From NCBI GenBank assembly GCA_036506275.1, contig DASXSB010000054.1:1-64000 (forward strand): a stretch of DNA of 64,000 nucleotides, written 5' to 3'. This DNA comes from DASXSB01 sp036506275 (GTDB lineage Bacteria; Methylomirabilota; Methylomirabilia; Rokubacteriales; CSP1-6). Positions within the stretch are counted from its first letter, which is position 1, and each line of letters begins with the position of its first letter. A program made the position numbers and the translations under genes. The notes under the pieces were generated by a model that saw only the letters and a list, made by a program, of their open reading frames with translations, was not told where the DNA came from and searched no databases. Shown here in pieces: positions 39,584-51,368 of the stretch.

Positions 39584-42147
39584 TCACTCCCCACGAAGCG
39601 CCTCCGGGAGGCCGAGCCGGCTCAGTCGCCGCGCGGGGTAGAGTCCGGCAAGGACGGCGGCGCCCACGGACAGCAACACCGCCTGCGCGAGCACGCGCGC
39701 TGGCACCTCCAGCTCGAGCGTCCAGCCGAACGACCGCTGGTTGATGACGAACACGAGCACGAGCGCGAGACCGATGCCGACGGGAATGGCAAGCACGCCC
39801 GCCACCAGCCCCATGACGGCCGTCTGACCCGTCACCAGCCTCCACACCTCGCGCGGCGTGAACCCCTGCGCGCGCAGGATCGCGACCTCGCGGCTGCGCT
39901 CGAGCACGAGCGCGGTGAGCGCGCTCAGCACGCCGAGGAAGGCGACGATGGTGGCGAGATGCCGGAGCACGATGGTGACGGCGAACGTGCGGTCGAAGAC
40001 GGCGAGCGATGCCGTGCGCAGCGCACGGTTGGAACGGATCAGCACGTCCGCGTCCGCTCCCGCCCGCGCCCGCAGCGACGCCACCAGCGCCTCCACGTCG
40101 ACGCCGGGCGCCGCGTAGAGGCCGAGGGACGAGATCTCGCGATCGTCCCAGAGACGGTCGTAGACGGCGCGGCTCATGAGGACCGTGCCTTCGCTGGAGC
40201 CGTAGTCGTAGTAGACGGCGGCGACCGCGAAGTCGTGCTCGCCGCGGTCGGTGCGCAAGCGCACGCGCGATCCGACGTCGAGGTGACGGCGATACGCGAA
40301 CGGCTCCGAGACCACCACCGCCCCCGCCGCGAGGTCATCGCGCAGCGTGTTCGCGTTCCCCGCCTTGAGGCGGAAGCCGCGATAACCACGCGCGTCGGCG
40401 TCGAGGGCGACGAGTTGCACGGCCCCGCCCGGCGACGGCACGCGGACGGCGCGAAGGCGATTCGCGTGCGCCACCCCCGGCGCCGACACGAGGCGCGCGG
40501 CCAGCGCGGGATCGAGCGTGGCGTCGGGGCGATTGCTCACGAGGCTCGGGGAGGAGACGTAGACGTCGGCCTGGAGCGAGGCCTCCAGCCATCGCACCAC
40601 CGTCTCGCGGAAGCTCTGGATCATGATCCCGATCCCGACGGTGGCGGCGACGGCGATGGTGAGCGCCGCCAGCGCCACCGACGTCCGGCTGAGCGTCTGC
40701 ACGACCGCGCCCGCCGCCATGCGCGCAGGCATGCCGAGCGCGCGCCCGGCCACGGCCCGGATGCCGGCGACGAGGAGGATGGTGGCGACGGGCGTGAGGA
40801 GAGCGGCGCCGAGGAGGAAGGCGAACAGCCCGGCGTACGCGGCGGGCATGCCGCCACCGGGCATCCGCAAGATTCCCCACCCGGCGCCGACGGTGACGAC
40901 GCCGAGGAGGCCGAGCCGCGGCGCCGCGCGCCGCGCGCGTCGCTCGATGACGGAGCGCGCGAGCACCGCGCGCGGCGACGTGACGGTCGCCTCCAGCGCG
41001 GGCGCGATGGCGGCGACGACGGTACCGGCGATGCCGAGCGCCACCGCGCGGGCAAGGGCGCCGGGGGAAACCGCGAGGCTGCTCACGGTGATCGTCGCGT
41101 AGAGATCGTTGATGGTGCGCGCCACGAGCCGGACGAGCCCGTGGCCGAGAACGATCCCGAGACCGACGCCGAGCAGCGTGGCCACGATACCGATCGCGAG
41201 CGCCTCCCCGAGCACGAGGATGAAGACCTCGCGCCGGCCCACACCGAGCGCGCGCAACACGCCGAAGAGCTCCCGCCGCTGGACCACCGAGAACGTCATG
41301 GCGTTGTAGACGAGAAACAGTCCGACCACCAGCGCCAGCAAGCTGAGCGCCGACAGATTCACGCGGAACGCGCGCGTCAACTGCTCGACGGCGTCCGCCC
41401 GCGCCCGCGCGGAAACGACGTCGACACCCGCGGGCAGCACGGCTCCGATGCGCGCGAGCGTTTCCCGTGCCGCCGCGCCCGGAGCCACGATGAGATCGAT
41501 CCGGCTCAACCGCCCCCCCATCGATAAGAGCTCCTGCGCGGTGGCGATGTCGGTGAGGAGCAGCGACTCGAACGCCTGCGCGCTCAGCTCGTCCGCCGGC
41601 GTGAGCTCGCCCACCACCGTGAGGCGCCGATGCGCGATCCCCACGCGGATCACGAGATCGTCGCCGGCCGCGATGCGGAGCCGTCGCGCGGTGTCGCGCG
41701 CGACGAGGACGCTGTTCGGCCGCGTTAACAGGATTGCGAGCGGACGCAACCCGCCGGGCGTCTCCGGGTTACCGAGCGACCGGAAAGGCGGCTCTGCGAA
41801 GGGATCGACGCCGAGGAGGTGGAAGGCGACGCCCGGATAGGCGGGCGCGGAGACATCGCGCTCCACCACCGGGGCCGACGGTCGAACGCCCAGCTCCACC
41901 CGCAGGCGCCGGTACACGTCTTCGGGCACCCCGGAGGGCCCGCCCACGATGACGTGCGTGGCGCGGCCGGCGATGGTGTCCGCGAAGAGCGCGAAGGCGT
42001 CGCGGGCGGTGGTGTTGGCGAGATCGACTGCGAGCACGACCGCGACGCCGAGCGCGATGCCGAGCACGGAAAGTCCGACCTGCCACGGATGGAGCGTGAG
42101 CGAGCGCAGACTGGCGCGCCGGAGGATCGACGGCCGGAGAAAGGACG

Positions 42148-42151
<4 letters not shown>
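39584..42151 (-). CDS. FtsX/LolE-type double-domain ABC permease
   Basis: 855 residues with about ten membrane helices in two FtsX repeats. The first repeat has its N-terminal helix near residue 30 (LSVLGIALGVAVVLAVDLA) and three helices about 275-390. The second has a helix near 510 and three more near 740-850 (IVLRHLATIVAFLGVLSALTALV, VMGLVAGVLAIPVGIGLALVLVF). Large periplasmic domains precede each triplet. The motifs VLRALGVGRREVF and ILRAQGFTPREVW are FtsX coupling loops. It should be a mechanotransmission or lipoprotein-type transporter rather than a classic importer. It overlaps the ATPase gene (ATGA). Confidence 0.9.
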
Positions 42152-42831
<680 letters not shown>

Positions 42832-42960
42832 TCATGAGAGTGTGCCAGCTTCCGGCAGCGGCCGCTCGCCCTTGCCGCGCCGGGACGCTGACGGCGCCCG
42901 GGATTTCCGCTATGGTCCGGGGCGGGGGGCGGTCCCGAGCGAATGGCCGCGGGAGGTCGC

Positions 42961-43452
42961 GTGATCTTCGACGAGTTTCGTACCGTCGTGCGTCCGGAGT
43001 GGATCGATCACAACCGTCACATGAACATGGGCTATTACCTCGTCGTCTTCGATTACGCCACCGACGCGTTCCTGTCCGCGGTGGGACTCGACGACACCCA
43101 TCGCCGCGTGGCGCAGGTGACGACGTTCTGCCTGGAAGCGCACATCACCTATCACCGCGAGGTGGGAGCGGGCGACCCTTTGCGGTTCACGACCCTCCTC
43201 GTCGCCCACGACGAAAAGCGGATCCACTACTTTCACGCGATGTACCACGCCCATGACGGGTACCTGACCGCCACCAACGAGCTCATGTCGCTGCACGTGA
43301 GCGAGCGCACGCGTCGGGGCGCGCCGATGTCCCGCGACATCCTGGAACGGCTCGCGGTGATGCAGGCCGATCACGACACGTTGCCGCGCCCGCCCCAGCT
43401 CGGGCGTGTCATCGGCCTCGCGGCGCCGCCCTCCACCAGGACGCGAACGTGA
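42961..43452 (+). CDS. Hotdog-fold acyl-CoA thioesterase-like protein
   Basis: 163 residues from GTG 42961 with GGGAGG 4 bases upstream (ATG 42943 adds six residues). The hotdog motif is VRPEWIDHNRHMNMGYYLVVF, with the Asp-His-x-x-His-Met-Asn active-site signature of thioester hydrolases such as betainyl-CoA and 4-hydroxybenzoyl-CoA thioesterases. Then come HITYHREVGAGDPLRF and RIHYFHAMYHAHDG. It should hydrolyse an acyl-CoA of unknown type in the cytosol. It is divergent from the ABC operon and followed by an exported DUF1344 protein with its own promoter. Confidence 0.85.
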   Translation: MIFDEFRTVVRPEWIDHNRHMNMGYYLVVFDYATDAFLSAVGLDDTHRRVAQVTTFCLEAHITYHREVGAGDPLRFTTLLVAHDEKRIHYFHAMYHAHDGYLTATNELMSLHVSERTRRGAPMSRDILERLAVMQADHDTLPRPPQLGRVIGLAAPPSTRTRT

Positions 43453-43477
43453 GCACGGCCGAGCGACGTCTTTTCCG

Positions 43478-43506
43478 TTGCCGCGTCACGAATCGCGGCC
43501 TAGACT
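43478..43506 (+). promoter_or_regulatory. Candidate sigma-70 promoter for the DUF1344 gene
   Basis: TTGCCG (43478-43483) and TAGACT (43501-43506) are exactly 17 bases apart, 34 bases before the ATG, which has AAGGAGG in front of it. Confidence 0.45.
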
Positions 43507-43539
43507 TCGTGCGTACGCAACCCGTCTCAAGGAGGCAGC

Positions 43540-43791
43540 ATGATGGTGAAGGTGCTGGGTCTCGCGCTGGTGGCATTGCTGGCCATTGCGCCCGTCGCGA
43601 TGGCGGCAGAGATCGAGGGCAAGATCAAGACCATCGATACCTCCGACCGCACGATCGTGCTCGACGACGGCACGAAGGTCTCGGTGGCCGACGGCGTGTC
43701 GATGGACACGCTCAAGGAGGGCACGGATGTGAAAGTGTCCTACGAGGAGCGTGACGGCAAGAACGTCGCCACCAGCGTCGAAGTGAGGTAG
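43540..43791 (+). CDS. DUF1344-type small exported protein
   Basis: 83 residues. The signal peptide (LGLALVALLAIAPVAMAA) is followed by about 60 residues in the DUF1344 pattern: EIEGKIKTIDTSDRTIVLDDG, then VSVADGVSMDTLKEGTDVKVSYEE. This forms a small OB-like beta barrel in the periplasm whose ligand is unknown. ATG 43540 has AAGGAGG 4 bases upstream. A long hairpin terminator follows. Confidence 0.85.
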   Translation: MMVKVLGLALVALLAIAPVAMAAEIEGKIKTIDTSDRTIVLDDGTKVSVADGVSMDTLKEGTDVKVSYEERDGKNVATSVEVR

Positions 43792-43802
43792 CGCCCCACC
43801 GC

Positions 43803-43840
43803 ACGGTGGCCATGCCGCCGCGGCGCGGCATGGCCGCCGT
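43803..43840. terminator. 16-bp bidirectional hairpin terminator
   Basis: GGCCATGCCGC (43808-43818) and GCGGCATGGCC (43825-43835) pair perfectly around a 6-base loop. Five more outer pairs, one of them a G-T wobble, extend the stem to 43803-43840. It lies between the converging DUF1344 and protease genes. Confidence 0.75.
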
Positions 43841-44547
43841 CACTCTCGAACGAGCCGCTCTAGACCCGCCGTCGTCAGGAAGCGCGCGATGGTCGTCGAC
43901 GAGATGATCGTCGTCTCGCCGGGCACGGGGATCTCGAGGACACGGTCGGGCGCGCTCGTGACGCGCGCGGTGCGGTAGCTCTCCACGACGCCGATCAGCG
44001 CACCCGTGAGCGCGTCGAACACGCCGCCTCCGCTCGCGCCGTAGCTCACCGACGCATCCACCATGAGCGCGGGGCCCTCGATGGCGGCCTCGCCGCTCTC
44101 GGACACGATCTGGCTCACGACCCCGCTCACGAGCGTGAGGCGGCGGCCCCATGGGAAGGCGACCACCCACACGTCGTCGCCGAGCCGCGCCGTGTCCTTC
44201 AAGCGCACCCCCGGCAACACGACGTCCTCCGCCTCGAGGACGGCGAGGTCGGAGTCCTCCGACATCGCGATCACCTTCGCCCGGAATCGCTTCTTCTGAT
44301 CGGGGACGCCGATGTGGATCTCCTGCCGCACCGGCGGGTCGAGGAAATGGCGCGTGGTGAGGATCCAGGACCGGCGCTCCGCGCGGTCGGACGCGAGCAC
44401 GATTCCGGACGCTGACCGCCGTCCCCCGCCCTCACGCTCGCAGCGAAGCTGCACGGTCGAGGGCAGGATGCGGCGGATGACGTCGTCCCGAGTGGCGAGG
44501 CGGGAATTCGCGGAGGCACAACCGCAGAGCACCAGCGCTAGCCCCAT
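43840..44547 (-). CDS. Trypsin-like serine protease, lipoprotein
   Basis: 235 residues from ATG 44547. The leader MGLALVLCGC carries a lipobox, so it is probably membrane-anchored in the periplasm. The S1C (HtrA-type) triad is visible: His in ILTTRHFLDPP, Asp in SEDSDLAVLEA and Ser in SYGASGGGVFD. No PDZ domain follows, so it is shorter than DegP/DegQ and resembles stand-alone periplasmic proteases. Upstream in-frame starts reach to 44751 but would place coding sequence over the divergent HAD gene's promoter. Confidence 0.82.
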   Translation of the reverse strand: MGLALVLCGCASANSRLATRDDVIRRILPSTVQLRCEREGGGRRSASGIVLASDRAERRSWILTTRHFLDPPVRQEIHIGVPDQKKRFRAKVIAMSEDSDLAVLEAEDVVLPGVRLKDTARLGDDVWVVAFPWGRRLTLVSGVVSQIVSESGEAAIEGPALMVDASVSYGASGGGVFDALTGALIGVVESYRTARVTSAPDRVLEIPVPGETTIISSTTIARFLTTAGLERLVRE

Positions 44548-44644
44548 CAGGGCGGCTGTCCCCCGTGACGTCGAGGAATGCGCTGCGCTACACCGCAATG
44601 TCCGTGATTCTCCCTGAATCCGCGGCGTCTTGCCAACTTCTGGT

Positions 44645-45364
44645 ATGGTCTCTCGCGTGACGATCGCGGCCCTCACCTTCGACGTGTTCGGAACGGTGGT
44701 GGACTGGCGGAGCAGCCTCATACGCGAGGGCGAGGCGCTCGGACGGTCCAAGAACCTCGGCCACGTAGACTGGGTGCGCTTGGCCGACGCGTGGCGGGGA
44801 CTCTACCAGCCGATGCTGGAGCGCGTGCGAACGGGCGAACGTCCGTGGACCCCGCTCGACGACCTCCATCGCGAGAGCCTGGAGCGCCTGCTGCGCGAGT
44901 TCCGGATATCCGGTCTCGACGAGGCCGAGATCGACAACCTCAATCGCGCCTGGCATCGTCTCGCCCCTTGGCCGGACAGCGTGGCCGGCCTCACGCGGCT
45001 GCGTAGCCGCTTCATCCTCGCCACTCTCTCGAACGGCAATGTGGCGCTGATCGTGAACATGGCCCGCAACGCCGGTCTGCCGTGGGACGCCGTCCTCGGC
45101 GCCGAGGTCGCTCGGCACTACAAGCCCCAGCCCGAAGCCTACCTCACGACGGCGCGCCTCCTCGGGCTTCCGCCGGAGCGCTGCATGATGGTGGCGGCCC
45201 ACAACAACGACCTCGTCGCCGCCCGCGGCTGCGGCTTCCGGACCGCGTTCGTGTCGCGGCCGACGGAGTACGGGCCGGGCCAGAAGACCGATCTGAAGGC
45301 CGAGCACGACTTCGACGTCGTCGCGCAGGACTTCGTCGACCTCGCCGCCAAGCTCGGCTGCTAG
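44645..45364 (+). CDS. Haloacid-dehalogenase type II-like HAD hydrolase
   Basis: 239 residues from ATG 44645. HAD core: nucleophile Asp13 in LTFDVFGTVVDW, motif II Ser in ATLSNGN, motif III Lys in HYKPQPEAYL and motif IV Asp in VAAHNNDLVAARGCGF. The helical cap has ADAWRGLYQPM, with the W-R pair that holds the carboxylate in L-2-haloacid dehalogenases. Two residues of the L-DEX active site differ: the S-S-N-x-W-D segment reads A-A-H-N-N-D, so the equivalents of Ser175 and Asn177 are Ala and His. It may still dehalogenate 2-haloacids or act on another carboxylated substrate. It stands alone. Confidence 0.8.
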   Translation: MVSRVTIAALTFDVFGTVVDWRSSLIREGEALGRSKNLGHVDWVRLADAWRGLYQPMLERVRTGERPWTPLDDLHRESLERLLREFRISGLDEAEIDNLNRAWHRLAPWPDSVAGLTRLRSRFILATLSNGNVALIVNMARNAGLPWDAVLGAEVARHYKPQPEAYLTTARLLGLPPERCMMVAAHNNDLVAARGCGFRTAFVSRPTEYGPGQKTDLKAEHDFDVVAQDFVDLAAKLGC

Positions 45365-45483
45365 CCCCCACCTGTCGGCCGGCCCGGCCCCCGGGGTATG
45401 CTCGGTGTGACCCATCCCAGGGGGTGCGGAATGCCCGAGAGCGCGCAGCCGGTCCCACCGGGTCCGGCCACCGGGGGGCAGCG

Positions 45484-47520
<2,037 letters not shown>

Positions 47521-47589
47521 CGTACCGCGCCGCGGTGGAGGCGCCTTCGGCCGCGGCCCTGGCGCCAGGACGTCTCCCCGTGGTCGCGC

Positions 47590-48285
47590 TCACACGAGCG
47601 GCCACGGATAGCGCGTGCCGCTCGGATCAGCGGGAAAGCGGCGGCGCCGGAGGAGCGTGCGCGCGCGGACGATGAGCGCTTCCCGCTCGTCCTCGTCGAG
47701 GAGGGCGGCGAGATCGTCGGGGAGGCCGGTGTCGAGCAGGCGCGCGAGATCATCGAGCAGCGCGCGCGCGATGGCCTGTCCCGCGAAGTCCCAGATCACC
47801 GTGCGAAGCTTGGGCTCGGCGTGGAAGCAGAGCCCGTTGTCGACGGCGCGGATCACGCCGTCGGGGCCGAGCAGGCAATGTCCGCCCTTGCGATCGGCGT
47901 TGTTGGCGACCACGTCGAAGAGGCAGAGCTGGCGCAGCCGACGCTCGTGGCCGGGATCCTCGCGCAGCGTGAAGTAGTGCTGGCCGAAATCGGCGTGGAC
48001 GAAGAGCTGCAGCGACCCGTCGCCGTACGGCCCCGCGCGCGGCACCGTGAGCGGCACCAGGTCCCAGCCGAGCGCTTCCGAGAGCCGATAGGCGGCGATC
48101 TCGCGCACGAAGAGACCGGGGCGAAAGTCCCACAGCGCGCGCTCGCCGCGCTGGGGCTTGTAGATGGCGAGGGTGCTGACGCCCGCCAGCGACACCTCGA
48201 CGAGGAGAGTGGCGTTGCTGCTCGCCGGCATCCGACCCTTCACGCTGATCTCGCCGCGGGCGAGCAGGTCCAGCGGCGACGTCAC
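47590..48285 (-). CDS. SCO1664-family protein (kinase-like fold)
   Basis: 231 residues. The order of motifs suggests a PI3K/HipA-like kinase fold: LAIYKPQRGERALWDF (Lys that could bind ATP), AAYRLSEALGWDLVP, then LFDVVANNADRKGGHCLLG (the N-x-D-R-K-x2-H catalytic-loop pattern) and VIRAVDNGLCFHAEP (D-N-G metal motif). The family is named from Streptomyces. In Actinobacteria it is encoded beside DUF3090 and a histidine-phosphatase-fold putative phosphomutase, exactly the order seen here. The function is unproven. It starts 7 bases after the DUF3090 gene. Confidence 0.85.
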   Translation of the reverse strand: MTSPLDLLARGEISVKGRMPASSNATLLVEVSLAGVSTLAIYKPQRGERALWDFRPGLFVREIAAYRLSEALGWDLVPLTVPRAGPYGDGSLQLFVHADFGQHYFTLREDPGHERRLRQLCLFDVVANNADRKGGHCLLGPDGVIRAVDNGLCFHAEPKLRTVIWDFAGQAIARALLDDLARLLDTGLPDDLAALLDEDEREALIVRARTLLRRRRFPADPSGTRYPWPLV

Positions 48286-48292
48286 CCCGACC

Positions 48293-48817
48293 TCACGTCT
48301 GCGTCACGACGTGTCCGTTGCTGCGCGGGCACACGTGGCCCGCGGCGTCCCGCGGTCGGCTGCACATGGGGCAGAGGGGACGTCCGCCCTTCATCAGCTC
48401 CCGCGCGCGCTCCACGAACCCCATCGCTTGCGCGGGCGTGATGCGGAAGCGCGCCACCGCCGCCTCCTCGCTCTCCGCCTCCTCGCTCTCCGCCTCCTCG
48501 GCGGTGACCTCGTTGGCGATGATCACCACGCGCCCCGACTCCTCGTCGTAGCCGACGGCGATGGCGCCCACGTCCCACGCCGGCTCCATCGGCTCCTCGA
48601 GGGGCGGCGCCTCCGCCGCCTTCTCCGGCGTCGACGAGAGCTGCACGAGCAACCCCGCCAGGTAATCGGCGAGCGCGCCCACGTGCTCTTTCTCGACCTT
48701 GAGCGTGATGAGCTGCCGGCCTTCCCGCGCCTGGAGGTAGAACACGCGCTGGCCGGGCTGGCCCACGGTGCCGGCGGTGAAGTGCTCGGGGGCGCCGAAG
48801 TCGAACGACGCGCTCAT
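48293..48817 (-). CDS. DUF3090 protein
   Basis: 174 residues. A family-typical beginning (FDFGAPEHFTAGTVGQPGQR) continues VFYLQAREGRQLITLKVEKEHV and AWDVGAIAVGYDEESGRVVI. After a 15-residue Glu/Ser stretch (EEAESEEAESEE) comes the helix FRITPAQAMGFVERARELM and a zinc-ribbon-like end, CPMCSRPRDAAGHVCPRSNGH. ATG 48817 overlaps the phosphatase stop (ATGA). The role is unknown. The conserved neighbours suggest it works with the SCO1664-type protein. Confidence 0.88.
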   Translation of the reverse strand: MSASFDFGAPEHFTAGTVGQPGQRVFYLQAREGRQLITLKVEKEHVGALADYLAGLLVQLSSTPEKAAEAPPLEEPMEPAWDVGAIAVGYDEESGRVVIIANEVTAEEAESEEAESEEAAVARFRITPAQAMGFVERARELMKGGRPLCPMCSRPRDAAGHVCPRSNGHVVTQT

Positions 48818-49467
48818 GCGTGACGGAGGCTCCGGAGGTCGCCGCTCACGGAGTTGACGGTGAGCACGAGCGGGCCTTCGGGGCGATACGCGATGGCGGT
48901 GACGGACGCGGGCGCGATCGCGATGCGCTGGAAGAGATCGAGATGGGCGCCCACGGCGTGGGCGACGGCGGCCTTGATGGGATCGGCATGCGACACCGCC
49001 ACCAGCGCGCGCCCGCGATGGCGGGCGACGAGGGCGGCGACGGTGGACGCCACGCGCGCCTGCATCTCGGCGAACGACTCGCCGCCTGGAAACCGGAAGC
49101 CGCTCGGGTGGCGCTGCACGATCCGCCACTCCGGCGTGCGTCTGAGCCGCGCCAGTGATCGCCCCGTCCACTCTCCCACGTCGAGCTCCGTGAGCCCGGG
49201 CGCCACGCGCACGGCGAGGCGGCGGGCGCGTGCGATGGGCGCCGCCGTCTCCCGCGCACGCTCCAGCGGAGACGCGTAGACGGCCGCCACTCCGGCCAGG
49301 CGTGCCAGGCGTTGCGCCGCCGCCTCCGCCTCCCGCACGCCCTCCTCGGCGAGATGGAGTCCGCGCGCGCGCCCCGGCAGCACGACACCGGTCGTCCGTG
49401 TCCGCGCGTGACGCACGAGCAGGACGAGGGTGGCCGCGCTCTCAGCCCGTCCTCGCTCCCGCCCCAT
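48814..49467 (-). CDS. Histidine-phosphatase-fold putative phosphomutase (MSMEG_4193-like)
   Basis: 217 residues from ATG 49467 (AAGGAG 7 bases upstream). The catalytic LVLLVRHARTRTTG holds the phospho-His. ASPLERARETAAPIA, LTELDVGEWTGRSL, FPGGESFAEMQARV and VAVSHADPIKAAV (second His) complete the PhoE/cobC-type active site. It is the first gene of the phosphatase-DUF3090-SCO1664 trio. In Actinobacteria the same trio commonly lies beside mycothiol ligase mshC; here it does not. The substrate is unknown. Confidence 0.88.
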   Translation of the reverse strand: MGRERGRAESAATLVLLVRHARTRTTGVVLPGRARGLHLAEEGVREAEAAAQRLARLAGVAAVYASPLERARETAAPIARARRLAVRVAPGLTELDVGEWTGRSLARLRRTPEWRIVQRHPSGFRFPGGESFAEMQARVASTVAALVARHRGRALVAVSHADPIKAAVAHAVGAHLDLFQRIAIAPASVTAIAYRPEGPLVLTVNSVSGDLRSLRHA

Positions 49468-49490
49468 CGGCCACTCCTTATCACACCGAG

Positions 49491-49530
49491 AGCACGGAGT
49501 CGATGCGAGCCGACAGCACGGAATCGATGC
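49491..49530. repeat. Short direct repeat upstream of the phosphatase trio
   Basis: AGCACGGAGTCGATGC (49491-49506) recurs as AGCACGGAATCGATGC (49515-49530), one mismatch in 16 bases, with a period of 24. It lies 24 bases upstream of the phosphatase ATG in a 101-base gap and could be a tandem regulator site. Evidence is repetition and position only. Confidence 0.4.
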
Positions 49531-49568
49531 CGCGACGCGGACGCGATGACGCGGTGGTGGCGCGCGCG

Positions 49569-50996
49569 TCAGGCGCGCGCGTGGGCGCGGGCGGCGTGCT
49601 GATCGGCGAGCACGTGGGAGACGCAGGCGGTGACGTTGACGGCGGCCGGCACGTGGAGGAACTCGTTGGGGCCGTGGGCGTTCGAGCCGGGACCGAGCAC
49701 GCCGGTGACGAGGAACTGCGCGCGCGGAAACCGCTCGCCGAGCATGCTCATGAACGGGATCGAGCCCCCCGTGCCCTGGAACATCGCGGGCTGCCCGAAG
49801 TGCGCGCGGGAGGCGCGGTGGACGGAGTCGAGGAGCCACTTCTCCATCGCGGGCGCGTCCCAGCCGTCGCCCGGCGTTTCCGCCTCGAACGTCACCTGCG
49901 CCCCGTAGGGCGGGTCGGCCTCGAGGACTTCCTTGAGACGACGCGCGGCGCGCACGGCGTCGGTGGTGGGCGGAAGCCGCAGCGAGAGCTTCAGCGACGT
50001 GCGCGGACGCAGCACGTTGCCGGCGTCGGCGGGCGCGGGAAGCCCCGCCGCCCCCGTGACGGAGAGCGCGGGCCGCCACGTGCTGTTGAGCAACAGCTCG
50101 AGCGGATCGTCGTGCACGGGACGCATGCCGGGCACGAGGGGAAGGCGCCCTGCCACCTCGTGGCCCACCACCTTCGCCACCTCGCGCGCCTGGTCGAGGC
50201 GCGCGGGCGGGATCTCGGCGTGCAAGTCGGAGAGAAGGATGTCGCCCGTGCTCGCGTCCTCGATGCGTCCGAGCAACCGGCGCGCGATGCGGAAGCTCGA
50301 GGCCACGATGCCGCTGGAGCCGGAATGAACGCCCTCGGCGAGCACGTCGACGGTGAGGACGCCGTTCACGACGCCGCGCAGCGAAGTCGTCGCCCACAGC
50401 TGGTCGTAGTTGCCGCAGCCGGAGTCGAGACAGACGACGAGCGCGGGCGTTCCCAGCCGTCCCGCGAGCGCATCGACATAGACGGGGAGGTCGTAACTGC
50501 CGCTCTCCTCGCAGGCCTCGATGAGCACCACGCACCGCGGATGGGGAACGCCCTGCGACTGGAGCGCCTCGATGGCGGTGAGGGCGGCGAACGTGGCATA
50601 ACCGTCGTCGCCGGCGCCGCGACCATAGAGACGATCGCCCTCGCGCACGGGCGTCCACGCCCCGCGGTCCTCCGCCCATCCCGTCATCTCGGGTTGCTTG
50701 TCGCAGTGGCCATAGAGGAGCACGGTGGTGTCGCCGTGGCCGGGGACTTCGGCCACGATCAGGGGCGTTCGCTCCGGCAACCGCATCACCTCCACGCGCA
50801 GCCCTTCGATCGGTCGCGCGCGACACCATTGCTCGAGGAGCGCGACCGCGCGATCGAGATGGCCGTGCGCGCGCCAGGCGGCGTCGAACATCGGCGACTT
50901 GGCGGGAATGCGGATGTAGTCCGTGAGGACGGGGAGGATCGCGCGCTCCCAGCGGTCGCGGACGAACGTGCGCAGGGCGGCCGCGTCGACCGACAT
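49569..50996 (-). CDS. M20 family metallopeptidase (dipeptidase/CPG2-like)
   Basis: 475 residues from ATG 50996. First metal motif TTVLLYGHCDKQPEM (His-x-Asp), then LYGRGAGDDGYAT (bridging Asp), VLIEACEESGSYDLP (catalytic and metal Glu), LDSGCGNYDQLW and the distal His in GSNAHGPNEFLH. The dimerisation domain (GVVNGVLTVDVLAEGVHSG) is present. The size and LLYGHCDKQP pattern fit the M20 dipeptidase subgroup that releases dipeptides or N-acyl amino acids. It is a separate subfamily from the tandem pair at 7-9 kb. Confidence 0.88.
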   Translation of the reverse strand: MSVDAAALRTFVRDRWERAILPVLTDYIRIPAKSPMFDAAWRAHGHLDRAVALLEQWCRARPIEGLRVEVMRLPERTPLIVAEVPGHGDTTVLLYGHCDKQPEMTGWAEDRGAWTPVREGDRLYGRGAGDDGYATFAALTAIEALQSQGVPHPRCVVLIEACEESGSYDLPVYVDALAGRLGTPALVVCLDSGCGNYDQLWATTSLRGVVNGVLTVDVLAEGVHSGSSGIVASSFRIARRLLGRIEDASTGDILLSDLHAEIPPARLDQAREVAKVVGHEVAGRLPLVPGMRPVHDDPLELLLNSTWRPALSVTGAAGLPAPADAGNVLRPRTSLKLSLRLPPTTDAVRAARRLKEVLEADPPYGAQVTFEAETPGDGWDAPAMEKWLLDSVHRASRAHFGQPAMFQGTGGSIPFMSMLGERFPRAQFLVTGVLGPGSNAHGPNEFLHVPAAVNVTACVSHVLADQHAARAHARA

Positions 50997-51007
50997 GGCG
51001 TCCGCGA

Positions 51008-51310
51008 TCAGGACGCCAGACGCAGACCGGAGCGGATCTCGAAGAGCTCCTGCTCGAGGAGCGAGGCGTTTGCGATGCGCACCATCTTGCCGCAGTAGAA
51101 ACAGTGGATGAAGGCGGGTTCGCGCCCGACGAAGGTGCTGCCGCACTTGGCGCAGCGGTCGGAGGCGTCATCCACGAACCGCTTGGCGGCGCGCTTCAGC
51201 ACGCGCTCGGGGGTGAGGGGCAGCACGATGAGCACGGCGCGCCCCTTGGGGCGACGCGCCTTCTTCGACCGTCCCGTACCGGCAGCGAGCGATGCCATAC
51301 GGGCGGTCAT
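51008..51310 (-). CDS. Small zinc-ribbon protein
   Basis: 100 residues. A basic N-terminus (GRSKKARRPKGRA) is followed by LTPERVLKRAAKRFVDDASDR and a clear zinc ribbon, CAKCGSTFVGREPAF followed by HCFYCGKMVRIANA (two C-x2-C knuckles). It ends 11 bases before the M20 peptidase start on the same strand, so they may be co-transcribed. The basic tail and ribbon hint at nucleic-acid or ribosome binding, but nothing more specific is visible. Confidence 0.7.
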   Translation of the reverse strand: MTARMASLAAGTGRSKKARRPKGRAVLIVLPLTPERVLKRAAKRFVDDASDRCAKCGSTFVGREPAFIHCFYCGKMVRIANASLLEQELFEIRSGLRLAS

Positions 51311-51368
51311 TGTACATCGGTCGGCGATGGGTAAAAGATTTCTCGGTCGGGCCGAACGGCGGGGACGG

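Noticed and set aside
37412..41527. Plus-strand open frame of 1371 codons
   Set aside because: It is the reverse shadow of the glycosylase, AttH-like and FtsX permease genes. Composition is Arg/His-rich with no domain, and the opposite strand has three well-matched proteins.
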